A DNA stretch of 64,000 nt from Whitmania pigra (taxonomy: Eukaryota; Annelida; Clitellata; Hirudinida; Haemopidae): NCBI GenBank assembly GCA_021613335.1, contig JAJTWR010000067.1:181001-245000 (forward strand). The letters are read 5' to 3'. Below the pieces are notes generated by a model. The model searched no databases. It was not told the DNA's origin and saw nothing but the letters and a program-made list of their open reading frames with translations. Positions 39,201-49,404 of the stretch are shown in pieces. A program made the position numbers and the translations under genes. Numbering within the stretch: the first letter of the stretch is position 1; every line of letters begins with the position of its first letter.

Positions 39201-40098
39201 TGGCCTGATCCAAACACGTTATGGTCTGCTCTATATCTAAAGATTGCAATTAATTCTGCCAATAAAAATTTAATAGAACATTTGCTTTATTAGAACAGAC
39301 TTTTGCAACTAATCTATGTTATGATATAATACAAAAAAATTAAAATATAAGAAAATCTAGCTAAGTTTTTAGGCTTATTATAAATGCTTTACTAATTGGT
39401 AATCATATAAAACATTTTATACTTACTTTCGTGTCTCCTCTGCAGATTTCCTGTTTCCTGATAGATTGGCATGATGGTGTCTTCGAGTTTTGTCAATCTC
39501 TTCTCAAATGAATTTAAAATGGCCAGCATGCTTTCCTTCATTCTCTCACTTTTTGCCAAAGATTCCTTGAGCAGAGATAAATTTTCTGCTTCCTGTAAGA
39601 AATCATTTCAATCTGGATATAAGAAAGAAATATATTCAAAAAAATATTTTATGCTATTTTAAGAACCAGAAGCATAGGGCCAAAAACTTTGTATTTACCT
39701 GAAATTTACCTATTCTTCAGAAAAACAATGTAAGGTGAACAATAAATTGTTGGTGAAACTATGCAACATATTTATAATATGAACATTTTACTGTGATTGA
39801 AGTTGTAAATATAACAGCTCGTTTGTTCTTAGTTGATATGTACACAACCTATCATGCTTGCAGAATAAAATAATTGGTGAAAGAATATAATAAAGAATGA
39901 ATGTCATTCCCAAACATAGCTGCATTACCATTAAGAATATTTTCAATGCAAAACGATTTGCTAATGAATATTTCAAATGATAGAATACTACAACAAAATA
40001 AATTAAAATCAGCAGGCATCTCCAAAAAAATGTATGTAGTTATAAACAACCTTTTTAAGTTTACTCGAAACATCCGATCTTTCAACTAAGTCATGCAT
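30299..40098 (-). CDS. EXOC7: Exocyst complex component 7 (Exo70), 20 exons
   Basis: Exo70 subunit of the octameric exocyst, which tethers secretory vesicles to the plasma membrane through PI(4,5)P2 and Rho GTPases. Exons in order: 40098-40051, 39592-39427, 39236-39152, 38240-38135, 37706-37589, 37327-37165, 37020-36939, 36554-36505, 34592-34505, 34231-34127, 33998-33879, 33361-33323, 33158-33096, 32891-32828, 32738-32685, 32440-32320, 31178-31083, 30855-30786, 30705-30664, 30535-30299. Phases agree throughout; 638 aa plus stop, close to vertebrate EXOC7. Diagnostic blocks: SFEKRLTKLEDTIMP (coiled coil), LPRDGTVHELTSN, MMNNFNYIL, KDKERNVIKEKF, and the C-terminus FTKNP.KY.KYS..FFDTSA. Several exons are tiny (39-54 nt). 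The first exon (MHDLVERSDVSSKLKK) and the donor at 37164 are the least certain calls. The intron 34593-36504 contains an antisense LINE. Confidence 0.93.
31287..31412 (+). repeat. GC-rich unclassified repeat, part (plus orientation)
   Basis: Matches 19330-19460 (CAGTCTCCAAAGC; ACCTCTGCAAAGAGAT; GACATTCTTGC). Lies in the EXOC7 intron 31179-32319. Confidence 0.7.
31448..32265 (-). repeat. GC-rich unclassified repeat, copy 2 (minus orientation)
   Basis: 32265 down to 31900 matches 18966-19310. The part 31690-31900 extends beyond the alignable region. A plus-strand ORF at 31479-31712 (MPTTNPIILVDMMGG..) and a minus-strand ORF at 31694-32173 cross it, neither recognised. With 31287-31412 in the opposite orientation, this looks like a rearranged mobile element. 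Confidence 0.65.
32278..32318. repeat. (ATC)n microsatellite
   Basis: CAT/ATC repeat directly at the donor of the EXOC7 exon 32440-32320; further ATC tracts at 32800-32822 and 33170-33310. Confidence 0.85.
34656..36453 (+). mobile_element. LINE, 5'-truncated, inside an EXOC7 intron (antisense)
   Basis: Starts within the reverse-transcriptase coding region and ends in a poly(A) run at 36435-36453. AAT repeats abut both edges (34630-34656; 36454-36466), which suggests insertion into an (AAT)n tract or duplication of it. Same family as 46140-47345 and 53900-54180. Confidence 0.9.
34659..36292 (+). pseudogene. Non-LTR reverse transcriptase (CR1/jockey-like), N-truncated
   Basis: 508 open codons then a stop at 36183-36185. 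Blocks in order: SSLSAGPDGIPN, LPQDWKVALVTPIHKKG, NYRPISITS, LDFRKAFDSVSH, SGVPQGSVLGPTLFLLYIND, the catalytic box FADDVKLYN, the KCQILSLIGY and RDLGVLIDSSLKF blocks, and RTRGHNHKLR. The stop falls where the conserved tryptophan of the WNSLP motif should be (TGG to TGA), and the frame continues after it to about 36292. The endonuclease domain and ORF1 are absent through 5' truncation. The reading frame is otherwise remarkably clean. Confidence 0.93.
37882..37941 (-). mobile_element. Ultrashort retroposon, copy B
   Basis: On the minus strand: AAGTCCAAATCATCGTAGTT.. GACTTTAATC (AAAT)n. Lies in EXOC7 intron 37707-38134. A clear target duplication was not identified for this copy. Confidence 0.75.
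38330..38935 (-). mobile_element. pogo-like MITE, copy 1
   Basis: On the minus strand it starts near CACGGTCAAACTGGCCTAAG with CATCGAGATAAC motifs and corresponds along most of its length to 53119-53895: shared TTTATGTACATAA..AAATTGCAAGCACATG region, TGTCGCCGAAC block and CGAGATAA ends. No transposase. GTTATCTCGA-type ends suggest a Tc1/mariner-pogo origin. Sits in the EXOC7 intron 38241-39151. Confidence 0.75.
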
Positions 40099-40398
40099 TT
40101 TTAACGGCCAACCTATGAAAGAAACTAGTCCCAAAAATAATCAATTTACCACGTTTTAGCCGGAATTTGTAAACATTTCCAATCAACTGATTAGAATAGA
40201 TGGACGGTAATGTTTTTAAATATTTATTCATAAATGCATATAAAAGTGAACAAGAATTGTAAAAATCAATTAAATCAAACATCATATAGCTATGACATTA
40301 ACAGTTTTTTTAAGATTTAAAAAAGCAATTTATTCCGAATATATTTCTGGAAGTTGGTGCACTCGGGACAGCACCACCGCTGGCAGTATAATATATAG

Positions 40399-40465
40399 GG
40401 GCGGATCTAGACACTTTGACGAGTGAGGAGGGGGCAAACACTGGAACCAAGACCCCTTAAGGTAA
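40399..40465 (+). mobile_element. Solo DNA-transposon-like terminus, second copy
   Basis: GGGGCGGATCTAGACACTTT followed by a G-rich run and ACACTGGAACC, the same motif order as the minus strand of 8040-8119. Confidence 0.45.
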
Positions 40466-40607
40466 CCCCCAAACCGCTTATAGATAAAACGGTGGGTATT
40501 TCACAACCATTTTGCTTGTTACTGTATTTTTTTAACCTTTACAAAATTGTACTAAAAAAAAATATTTGAGGTCAACATCACTCAAATTTATTCAAAGTAA
40601 CAGTCTT

Positions 40608-40664
40608 GTAATGTTTTATTAACGTCCGTTGCATAGCTAGATGATTAGGACGGTACAGTCTTGT
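40608..40664 (-). repeat. tRNA-derived SINE (family 1), 3' part
   Basis: On the minus strand reads GTACCGTCCTAATCATCTAG..CTATGCAACGGACGTTAATAAAACATT, near-identical to the 3' half of the SINE at 26579-26702. Confidence 0.8.
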
Positions 40665-40974
40665 AAAAGTTCAAGACGACTTATATAATGGCATGCTGAT
40701 AACGTAATGCAGCTAATGTAAAACTGAATGCAAAACTATTCAATTAAATATTTTAATTTTTGTGAAATTTATTATGTAATAAATTATTTTTATGTACTCC
40801 GGGTAGCGCCAGGTTTTTTACCTAGAATAGATATATGACAGAATAAATATAAATTATGAACAAAACTGCGCTCTCACCTCGTGTTAAAACTTGTGTTGGC
40901 GATGCGCCTTGATCTGCGTCACCTAACAAGTTACTTTATCTGAGGAGTACTTCTACTTTATTTTTCCCTGAAAA

Positions 40975-42110
40975 CCTCTAATCCGCAAAAAGGAGTCGAG
41001 CTGTCCATGTATGCCGACGACATTGCTTTATGGACGAACGGGGCGTCCTCAAAAGCAATGCTCAACACGCATGCAGAAGCAGCTTAATACTGCGGCTAAG
41101 TTTTTATCTGCTAATGGTTTTAAGATATATGCATCTGGTGACTCATATGACGGGGTGCCATCTGCGTCTAAATCACAAGCAGTTTTATGTACAAGCAGCT
41201 GGGTCAAGAGGAGCGAGGCCAACATTAGACTTCGCATCGGAAAGGAGGAAATCCCCCTGTCTCCAACGGCCACCTTCTTAGGAATCGTCCTAAACGCAAG
41301 ATTAAGTTGGTCTGCTCACGCAGAGGCTGTCAAGACACGTTGCTTGAAAAGACTCAATGCAATGAGAGTTGTCTGGGGAAGCTCACGGGGTGCTAGCAAA
41401 TTTACTCTGCCACAAGTCTACAGAGCCGCCATCTGCTCCGTCCTCAACTATGGCTGCGAGGTGGTAGATCTTGGGTGCAAACAGATCAGGAAAACCTACG
41501 ACAAGCTTCAGTACCAAGCGCTGAAGATCTGCTGTGGTGGTATGAGGAGAACAAGCGCCTCATCTCTGCTGGTGGAATGCGGTGAGCTTCCCCTCGACCT
41601 ACGTCGTAAGAAGCTCATGGCAAACCATGCCCTCAGATCTGCGCCATTAAAAATGAATCAGTTAAAGCTAAGTTTATTTCAGACGGCAGAAAGTCCAAGT
41701 CTCAAGCTAGGCTCCACTTCAAGATGAAGAAACGAGAGAGTCGAGTCCCTCTTTCCGGCAGACATCCTAGAAGATATCGAAGAGGAAACCCACAATTTCT
41801 CATTGGGGACTGAAGAAACATTGACACTTCAAATCTCTCCTTGACATCCGACGACCCTCTGAGGAAGATGATAGCAATGGAGAAGATATGGGATCTCCAG
41901 GGAAGTCTCCTTTGTCATACCGATACCTCGAAGACGACGGACAACAAGGCAGAAATAGGGATCCACATCCCGAAGAAAAACGTGAACTTAAGCCTCAGGA
42001 CATCAAGTCACAGCTGCATAAGTTCTGTCGAACTAGCAGCCATTGAGGACTGTCTGATTCACGTGAAGGACTCCTATCAGGGGAGACCTTTGATATAATT
42101 GTTCTGAGCG
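40975..42110 (+). pseudogene. LINE fragment with reverse transcriptase and RNase H (I-like)
   Basis: Different family from the LINE at 34656. The YADD catalytic box lies at 41010-41021, followed after a frameshift near 41060 by a long open segment (41060-41727) with QKQLNTAAKFLSANGFKI, ATFLGIVLNARLSW and a thumb region. An RNase H domain follows: TDTSKTTDNKAEIG near 41923, SSVELAAIED near 42023, and SDSLST just after a frameshift near 42095-42110. The presence of RNase H suggests the I group of non-LTR elements. Truncated at both ends. Confidence 0.85.
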
Positions 42111-42440
42111 ATTCACTTAGTACTAATATATATCTATATACAAATGACATACTGAGCCAATAGCTTATGATAATAAATTGTGTTGAAATCCATTTGAAGA
42201 TTAACCTTCAAAATCTTAAGGAAATATGTTGTCCCACAAGCTTCCACTTTCTTTCATCGGTAAGTCATCAGTGAGGAAATCTCGATGTAATTTAAATTTA
42301 ATATTCGTTAATAAAAAGATTTGTAAAATGAAATAAACTTTATTACTTGAAGCATTGTTTCTATAAAGAATATCCTGAATAAATTCAGAAATTTGATCAA
42401 ACGATAAAAGCATAGTCAAGAGATACATACAACAAGGATA

Positions 42441-43859
42441 ATGCTTAATATCTTTTCAAAATTCCAAAAATTGCGACTTTTATACTTCATTTCATTTATT
42501 TCGATTGGATTCATTATCTATTGTCTAAACCCAGTAGAATTTGGTTTAAAGAAAGATGAGGCACGAATGATATTAAGCAATGATGCAAAAGAACAACAAA
42601 CAAAACCTGCAATTTTTGACAAAGTGCAGGAGATGAACGCCAATTTAGAAAACATCAGAATGTTAATTCTCAAGATTCTAATTTTTTCTGGCCCAATCCT
42701 CAACTTATCTAAAACGACAATTGTTTATGAAAGCAATCCCCATTATTTCGATACAACAAAAAATTTCAGTTGTATAACCAACATAAATCTCACATGGAAT
42801 AAAGCTGAATGCCAATATTCATTACATTTCAACAAGCTATTCAACAATATTTTAAAGTTCTCGGGTGATTCTCAGTTCGAAGTCAAGTCTCGCCAGTGGT
42901 TGGTGAATGAAAAATATTACCGTTTCACTGGAAGTCAGTTACTTTGCGATTTGATAAAAAAAAATGGAAGTTACGAGCGTTACACCAATAATTTTCTTTG
43001 CATTTTGTGGAAGAATTCAAATCAAACCAAATAGTTGTCAACCTAATACTAGTTCTATACCGAATGCAGCCGTTATTTCAACTTTGCCATACTAGAGAAG
43101 TTTTTGTCATCACGCAGATGTGGGGAGAGGAATATTACCCCAGACTGATAGAAAATGTTCCAAGGACGGTTTTATTTTTAGAATTTATTAAAAAATATCC
43201 ATCATTAAAAATACTAGGTAGGGCTAAGTCTCAAAAACTTTTTGAAATTCTTGAGACATTCGGTTTAAGCCGAGATCGAGGGGTCAGGGGATGGATTAAA
43301 GCAGATATTGCCTACGTACCCAGAACAATTTTTGTGTGACATACCGAACATGCTTGAATTACAGTTTTGTCAGCATTACTACCACCAATTTATAACACAA
43401 AATCTTTTAGTGCAAAGCGGTATAAAAAGAAAGAACCTTATTCTGATAAAGAGATCAGGTAAGAGGAAATTCAAAAATCACAATCAGATAGAACGGTTGC
43501 TAAATGAAACTTCGCACGAATTTGGTTTTAATTTCGTGGTATTTCGAGATAACCCTCCTCCATCATTGAAAGAGACAATGATCATGTTTTCACTGGCTTC
43601 CGTTGTTGTTGCTCCTCATGGTGCCGGTTTGTCCAATTTGGTTTTTGGTCGCCCTCGTACTCTTGTGATCGAAGGATTGTGCAATGAGCCCCATGCCAAT
43701 CTTTGTTACCAAAGAACAACATATGATTTGGGCATGCAGTGGCACGGAATTCCTACGACCTCTGGTTGTCTTGACATGATAGATGTTGATGGAAAGGAAA
43801 TCGATTCTCTTCTTAGATCATATATTCAAATTATATCCCCGGATGTCCTTCAAAGTTAA
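42441..43859 (+). pseudogene. GT61-family glycosyltransferase, copy 1 (broken)
   Basis: Begins with a type II signal anchor (LLYFISFISIGFIIYCL, residues about 14-30) and a stem homologous to the intact copy at 49405. Around 42960-43075 about 65 residues are missing relative to that copy and the frame changes. A second frame change near 43325 joins 42998-43339 to 43308-43859. The catalytic C-terminus is well kept, including the DUF563 hallmark VAPHGAGLSNLVFG near 43605. The two frameshifts and the deletion make a functional product unlikely, unless some gaps are introns. It is informative because it retains the membrane anchor that is hard to place in the intact copy. Confidence 0.85.
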
Positions 43860-45180
43860 GGTTCTTAAAATAATTATTGATTGAAACATTATTTGTTGGT
43901 TGATCTTAATCTTCTCTTTTATTCATATTGCGATAATTCATTTTAGATTATTATAATTTCAGAATATTTTCAATCGGTTCTATAAATAATTACATGGGCT
44001 ATGAAAGTGTTTTTTTTGCTTTTGTATAATTTGATGCCTTAACATTTATATTTGTTAATTCCAAGTTTAATCCTGGCCCTGCTTTGTTAATGAAATTGTT
44101 TCTATCAATTATTTATTTCAAATCCATTCTTCTAAAAAAAAATAGCCGCTGACATTGTCAATGTAAAAATGTTTTAACTGTAAAATTTATAACATTTAGA
44201 AGTCAAATACAATGCTATTAACCTCTTAAGCGACAATAAAGTAATCGAGTGAAAGATACGCAACCCAGTCAATTTTATTGTTGGGGTCAACACAGCCCGG
44301 CATCATGTTTCCAGACCCTACAGCCATGATTGATTAATATTCGTAGGCGCATGCTATGATTGGTTTATAATCAAAAGTTGTGGTGTAATAATAAAAGTTG
44401 TGGTTTAATAATAAAAGTAAAGAAATAAATAAATTACTTTAAGAAGATCGGGATCTGTTTAATAAGCACTCCAATAATATTATCACATGCCAAGGAACAT
44501 GCATGTGAATGTGATGAGATCAATCCATCTACATCCATAATCGAATGAACAAAATAATAAAACGACAGTTCGAGCTGGACTCCAAGATGAAATTGATTTG
44601 AGAAAAAGCATATTGATTGCACATTGGCCATGGTAAGAGTATACAAACGTTGATAGCAATGCGACCTTGTCACATCAGATTAAGAAATAGAAATCTTGAC
44701 AAAATAGAGAAAATTAGATTATTCCAATCAACCAAACAACTGATGGACTCAAAGCTTCAGAAAGAGCAGATCCAGAATCTCATAAATTCCCTTTATTGTT
44801 TATGGCACAAACTTTCAACTTTGATGGCATTTTGTCTTGATCAATGAGCGTTTTCGAATTGTAGCCATATGACCTCTGTTGTCCTCCTTTGCAGTTTGCT
44901 GGATTGAATTTGCAAGTAATGTTGGAAAAACATACGCAGCAGCACAATCTGGCACACATTGGTCCAGAGGCAACCTCACTGGATGCACGATGTCTTGTGA
45001 ACATTTGTATTAAATTAATAAAAACTTACTAAATCAATATGAAACACTTGTATATATAATACATTTTACCCTTTATTATACAAGTTGCTTTGAGACGTTT
45101 TTTCAAAGTATTATGATTTTTGTATGTAATTGTCACGAAATTTGAATCAGATGCTCAATTCCTATCTGGTTCGCATAACT
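43860..45180. other. Intergenic stretch
   Basis: AT-rich; ORFs near 44434-45004 on both strands are short and not recognised. No repeats matched. Confidence 0.5.
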
Positions 45181-45183
45181 TTT

Positions 45184-45274
45184 AGGGGGGTCTGAGATTT
45201 GTGACAGAGTGCGACATAGGAGAGGGGGGTTTGAAATGGTCTAAAATAGTGTGACATACTTTATGGACGACCCC
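45184..45274 (-). mobile_element. GGGGTCGTCCATAAAGT-type transposon terminus
   Basis: On the minus strand: GGGGTCGTCCATAAAGTATG then TCACAC, with G-rich sequence further in. Related to the terminus at 54980-55003. Probably a short non-autonomous relic. Confidence 0.55.
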
Positions 45275-45282
45275 TATTCTAT

Positions 45283-45425
45283 CACGGGCGTGCGAGTTGT
45301 CTCAGAGGGTAGCGTTCCGGCTAATGACGTTAAAAGTAACAGTCGTTGAGTGTCGTGTTCGCGACTCAGCTTGCACCGCCACGAAGCGCCAATGGGAAGC
45401 GATGCTAAACAAATGGTTGATGTTA
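45283..45425 (+). repeat. tRNA-derived SINE (family 2), copy 1
   Basis: An A-box-like GTTGTCTCAGAGGGTAG and a B-box-like GTGTTCGCGACTC lie about 55 bases apart. They are followed by CCGCCACGAAGCGCCAATGG and a GCTAAACAAATGG tail that resembles 55306-55430. Confidence 0.7.
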
Positions 45426-45703
45426 TAAATACATAAATATATATGTAACAGACATGTTGTTATTATGGCATTGGTCATTGATAATGTGATTTGTTAGCAT
45501 TTAAATTTTTATATAAACCAGTTTTTTTTTGTAAAAAAAGCATATTTGATTATGGGTAATTGCTGTAAGAGGAATGGGAGCAAGGTTTTTTCAGACAATA
45601 TGATTTGGGGGTGGGAGCATTTCAGGAGTTCGGGAGGGCTTTTATTGCAAAATACCAATTTGAAATTAAATAATTTGACAGTTCAATAAAAGGATTTGTA
45701 TTA

Positions 45704-45895
45704 ACTAACAAAGCTATGCAAACATATCAACAATCAATCACACAGACCAAAATAAAACGAACTGTTAAAAATGAAACTTTCGAAGAAATCTTAATCGCCC
45801 AGGTTTTTCAAAGCATATAAATTTTTATTCCTTTTAGAAAATCTTCCGTTAGAACTGGTTCTTCAATGTTTGTACTATGAGTTTCTGACGTCATT
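45704..45895 (+). repeat. Interspersed repeat, copy 2
   Basis: Matches 18541-18760; see that entry for shared blocks. Confidence 0.75.
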
Positions 45896-46139
45896 GTATT
45901 TCTCGTCTTGCTTGAATGTCCTGTTCGTTGTGCTAAATGCTCTCTATTGAAATAGCTGTTATAGGATTTGATATTTGAAAAATATCACAACTTCAATTAT
46001 CAAAGCTTCTATTTTTTCTGGTATACTCCTGATACTAGCCTCCGATAAATTAATGTTTTTAATGAAGATAATTAATTTGGCATTTCGATTATGTAACTAA
46101 AACATGGGACAAAGATTATTATTATTAATAATATTATTT

Positions 46140-47345
46140 ATTTTTATTTATTTATTTAACCGGTCAAAGGGTTAATAGCCACAAATACGACCAGCCTCGG
46201 CAAAAATGATACAACCAGTCAACATCGAGTGAGGAAAAGCAGATTAGTCGGTAAATGATAAAAATTTTGAAAAATCAATATCGAGGATTAATGCTCTGAA
46301 ACGGGAGAAAGTGCCAGCATATTCGTCTGGTAGGGAATTCCAGACAACGACAACTCTTTTCAAACAAGATTTTTTTAGCAGTGTTAGCCGAGCACTTCTC
46401 CAACTTAAAGCGGTGTCCCTGCGTTCGATTATAGTCTGAGAATTGAACAAAATTTAAAAAATTACTTTTCACGAGACGATATAGTAATTTTAACAAAAAG
46501 CATAAATCAGTAATTAAACGTCTATGTTCAAGTGATTTAAGCCCTAGAATCTTAAGTCTGGCTGGATATGGTTGGTGATGAAGGCTGGGAATTGTCTTTG
46601 TGAATCTTCTTTGGACTGACTCGATTCTTTTAACAAGGTATTTGAGGTGGAGATTCAGGCGAGCATTATTCTAGTATTGGCCTAACATATGTGCAAAAGG
46701 CTTTTATTAGAATGTTTAGGTCTCGAGTAAAAAAGACAATAGAATCAGTCTGGATATGGTTGATGCTTTTTTAATTATATTATCAATGTGTCTGTCAAAG
46801 TGGAGAGAAGAATCAAAGAGCACCTCTATATCTCGAACTACGTCAACTCTTGTTAGCTTGTTGCTATTAATGAAATACTCACAAGGGTTAAAACTTCTTC
46901 TGCAGCCAGTCAGTGAGAGAATCTGGCGTTTGTCAGGAGCAAGTTGCAGCTGAAATTTATCACTCCATTCTGCCATCCTGTCAAGAGAATATTGTAATTG
47001 GGATGGAGACTTGTTGTAAGGCTTAATATCATCTGCAAAGAGTTTGCAGTTGACAAAAATGCTTGGTAATTTATTTATAAAAGCAGAAATAAGATTGGCC
47101 TTAAAACACTGCCCTGAAGGACTCCACTTGTGACAGAAACTTCATCAGAAATTAAGCCATTAATATTGACTCTTTGTGACCTCAATTTGAGAAAATCCAT
47201 AAGCCATAGGTTTAGATATATTGTTCATTAGATTAACATGTGAGAGAGTCGAATGCCTTACGGAAATCCAAGTAGATGATGTGTCAGTTTTGCTTGTCCT
47301 GTCCATTATTGGGTGCATTCGAGGATGTTGGTAGTGGTTGATCGA
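46140..47345 (-). pseudogene. LINE reverse transcriptase fragment, same family as 34656
   Basis: On the minus strand: near 47335 the region equivalent to ARSTTTNILE, then YLDFRKAFDS, SGVLQGSVL and LFADDIKPYN near 47035. The open segment 46976-46716 contains LQLAPDKRQILSLTG and DIEVLFDSSLHF, and C-terminal QGHRFKL and VVWNSLPDE near 46400-46330. Several frameshifts; 5'-truncated. Confidence 0.88.
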
Positions 47346-47499
47346 GCTAGAATAAAATCATGTTATTAATATTTTTTTCCCTTTATTTTCTCAGCCTTTC
47401 AAAAGCAATCCATGCACAAGAAATTGACTCGGAATTGTAATAGACAAAGAAAATCCTCATCAAATTTTAATGTCCGCGTTCAGGACCTGAGATCACCCT

Positions 47500-48095
47500 T
47501 GGACAGATAAAGAAGAAGAATATAGCGAGGGTCAGCAAGGCATTCCAAGAGTGAGCAACAAGCGTCAATCTCGTGAGGTCTGACGTTCCAAATTTAAGTT
47601 TCCTCCTTTTTTTGTCTGCCGCACTTGTGGGCTCTCCAGATCCTGTAAGTGTCCTGAAGTGCTTGAATTACGACACTCTTTAGGCACCATCTTGAAAAAC
47701 CCATTCCTCTCCAGAATGCATGCGATGCTTTTGCCATCACTCCCCTCCAGTTACAAATGCAAGCAGTCACAACTGGCTCGAGTTTGCTGGTTCTTTCCTG
47801 AGCATTCCTCTCCATACACGCATGTATTTCTGGCATGTCGTATTTGCCCTTTTTGCTTTCATGGACGTAGTCAAGATCAACTGTGTCGGCGGCTACGGCA
47901 GCGTCGAGGACTATATTTCCCACCTTTCCAGGCGCACAGATCCGGGATTTTGACTCCAACGTTAGGTTCTACTGCGGTTGTGTAGCCTCTTTTTTTCAAC
48001 TCGCGTTCGAGCATTTTCACAATGTTGTTGTGTCTCTCGTGTCGGGGTCCCTCTGTTCTAGGACACTTCTGGATCATGTGCCCCAGATATTATTA
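47500..48095 (-). pseudogene. LINE C-terminus with restriction-like endonuclease (R2/NeSL type)
   Basis: On the minus strand from about 48090: GHMIQKCPRTEG, a zinc-knuckle-like C..H region, then RHERHNNIVKMLERELKKRG and AVEPNVGVKIPDLCAW, followed after a frame change by VLDAAVAADTVDLDYVHESK and KKGKYD (47960-47594). The RH...PD...D...K order is that of the PD-(D/E)XK-like endonuclease at the C-terminus of R2-clade retrotransposons. Only this piece remains. Confidence 0.72.
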
Positions 48096-48264
48096 TATTT
48101 ATTTTTGTCATATTATATCAGATTAAAGTCAAGACTCGTCACTGGATGCCGATTGAAAAATATTACATGTGTTCTGGAAGTCATACTTTATAAATGTAAT
48201 TTATAAATAATTAATAACTCAATAACTCCAGCGCTATGCATACATCTACAATATCAACATCAAG

Positions 48265-48625
48265 TTGGCATCTATTTCCACTCAGGTAGAACTTTTTTGT
48301 AAAAACAGTCTTTTTTGTAACGCGAGAGGTCCAGTGATTTATGATGATAGAACACATCACATCACATCACATCAAGTCCACCACCACATCATTTTCAAAT
48401 GCCGAGAGTTTACCATGCTATGCAGAATTTTGCAAAAAACATTATATATGCTTTGATGAACCATTTTGCGAAGTCAAATTCACGATTGACAAACTGAACC
48501 TAGCTCCAAACCAAATACAAGCAGTTTATCAACTTTCCCTTATAATTATGAGGTTTTTAACTCGCAAAAATGGGGCCCGAAATACTTCCACAGATTTATA
48601 GAAAATATCCAAGGATAAAGATATA
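48265..48625 (+). pseudogene. GT61-family fragment, copy 2
   Basis: Aligns with the middle of the intact copy (49835-50170): LASI.T..E equivalent, TIYDEI, the MPMVYNAMQIF region, PFC near 48463, then WG and FIENI-like residues near 48570-48605. Frameshifted repeatedly; both ends missing. Confidence 0.75.
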
Positions 48626-49404
48626 TCACCTGTAAGAAGTTAAACTAAAGCATAAAATTACACTGTCAATAAGTTAGAAAGTTCTATCTCTGAACATATT
48701 TTGATCTCTTGTTAAAATTGTGATCTACGTCGGTGAGCTCCAAGGTGTATTATCAAGAAGTAAAATAATAATTACTTTGGCTCAACCTTATCAACTAAAT
48801 TTTGCTTTATGCAAATTAATTTATTCCAGTTGTTTTCTGGTTAAACTATTAGCCTACCCGAGGTAGTCTTAAATCAATTTCAAGATCTTATTAAATGTTC
48901 AATAAGGACACTGCTCTTAATTGAGACTAAATTACTTAGAATTTAACTGCTAAAGTTTGACCGGCCACAAGCGAGTGATGCGCATGACATAGATTTAGCA
49001 TGGAGTAAGAAATTAGCATAGGTATATGGGAATATATAAGATGCAGTCGATGACAGTTGAAAATGCAATTGGCTTAATCGTCTTCATATTTTGTCTTCAT
49101 AAGGTGAAAATTATAATATTTATAAGATATTCTGGAGAAGTTGAATTTGATTGCTTCAAGTTTCATATGTTTAAAGGATATTCCAGAAAGTTAATAAAAA
49201 TCACTACTAAAATACTGCCAGAACCTACTTTTTACAGACATTGCTGTAAGTTCCGCTGTCTATGATAATATCAAGTTTATGTACAAATATGACACGTAAG
49301 TATTTTTCGTCACTGCTTATTTTGTCTATATTGTTTATTGCTATTGCTCCATTGCATTTTATCAAAAAATAATTGGGACAAATGTAAACAACGTTCACAA
49401 GTCG

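Noticed and set aside
44434..45004. Several 70-79-codon ORFs on both strands
   Set aside because: No family resemblance and no splice-consistent extension.
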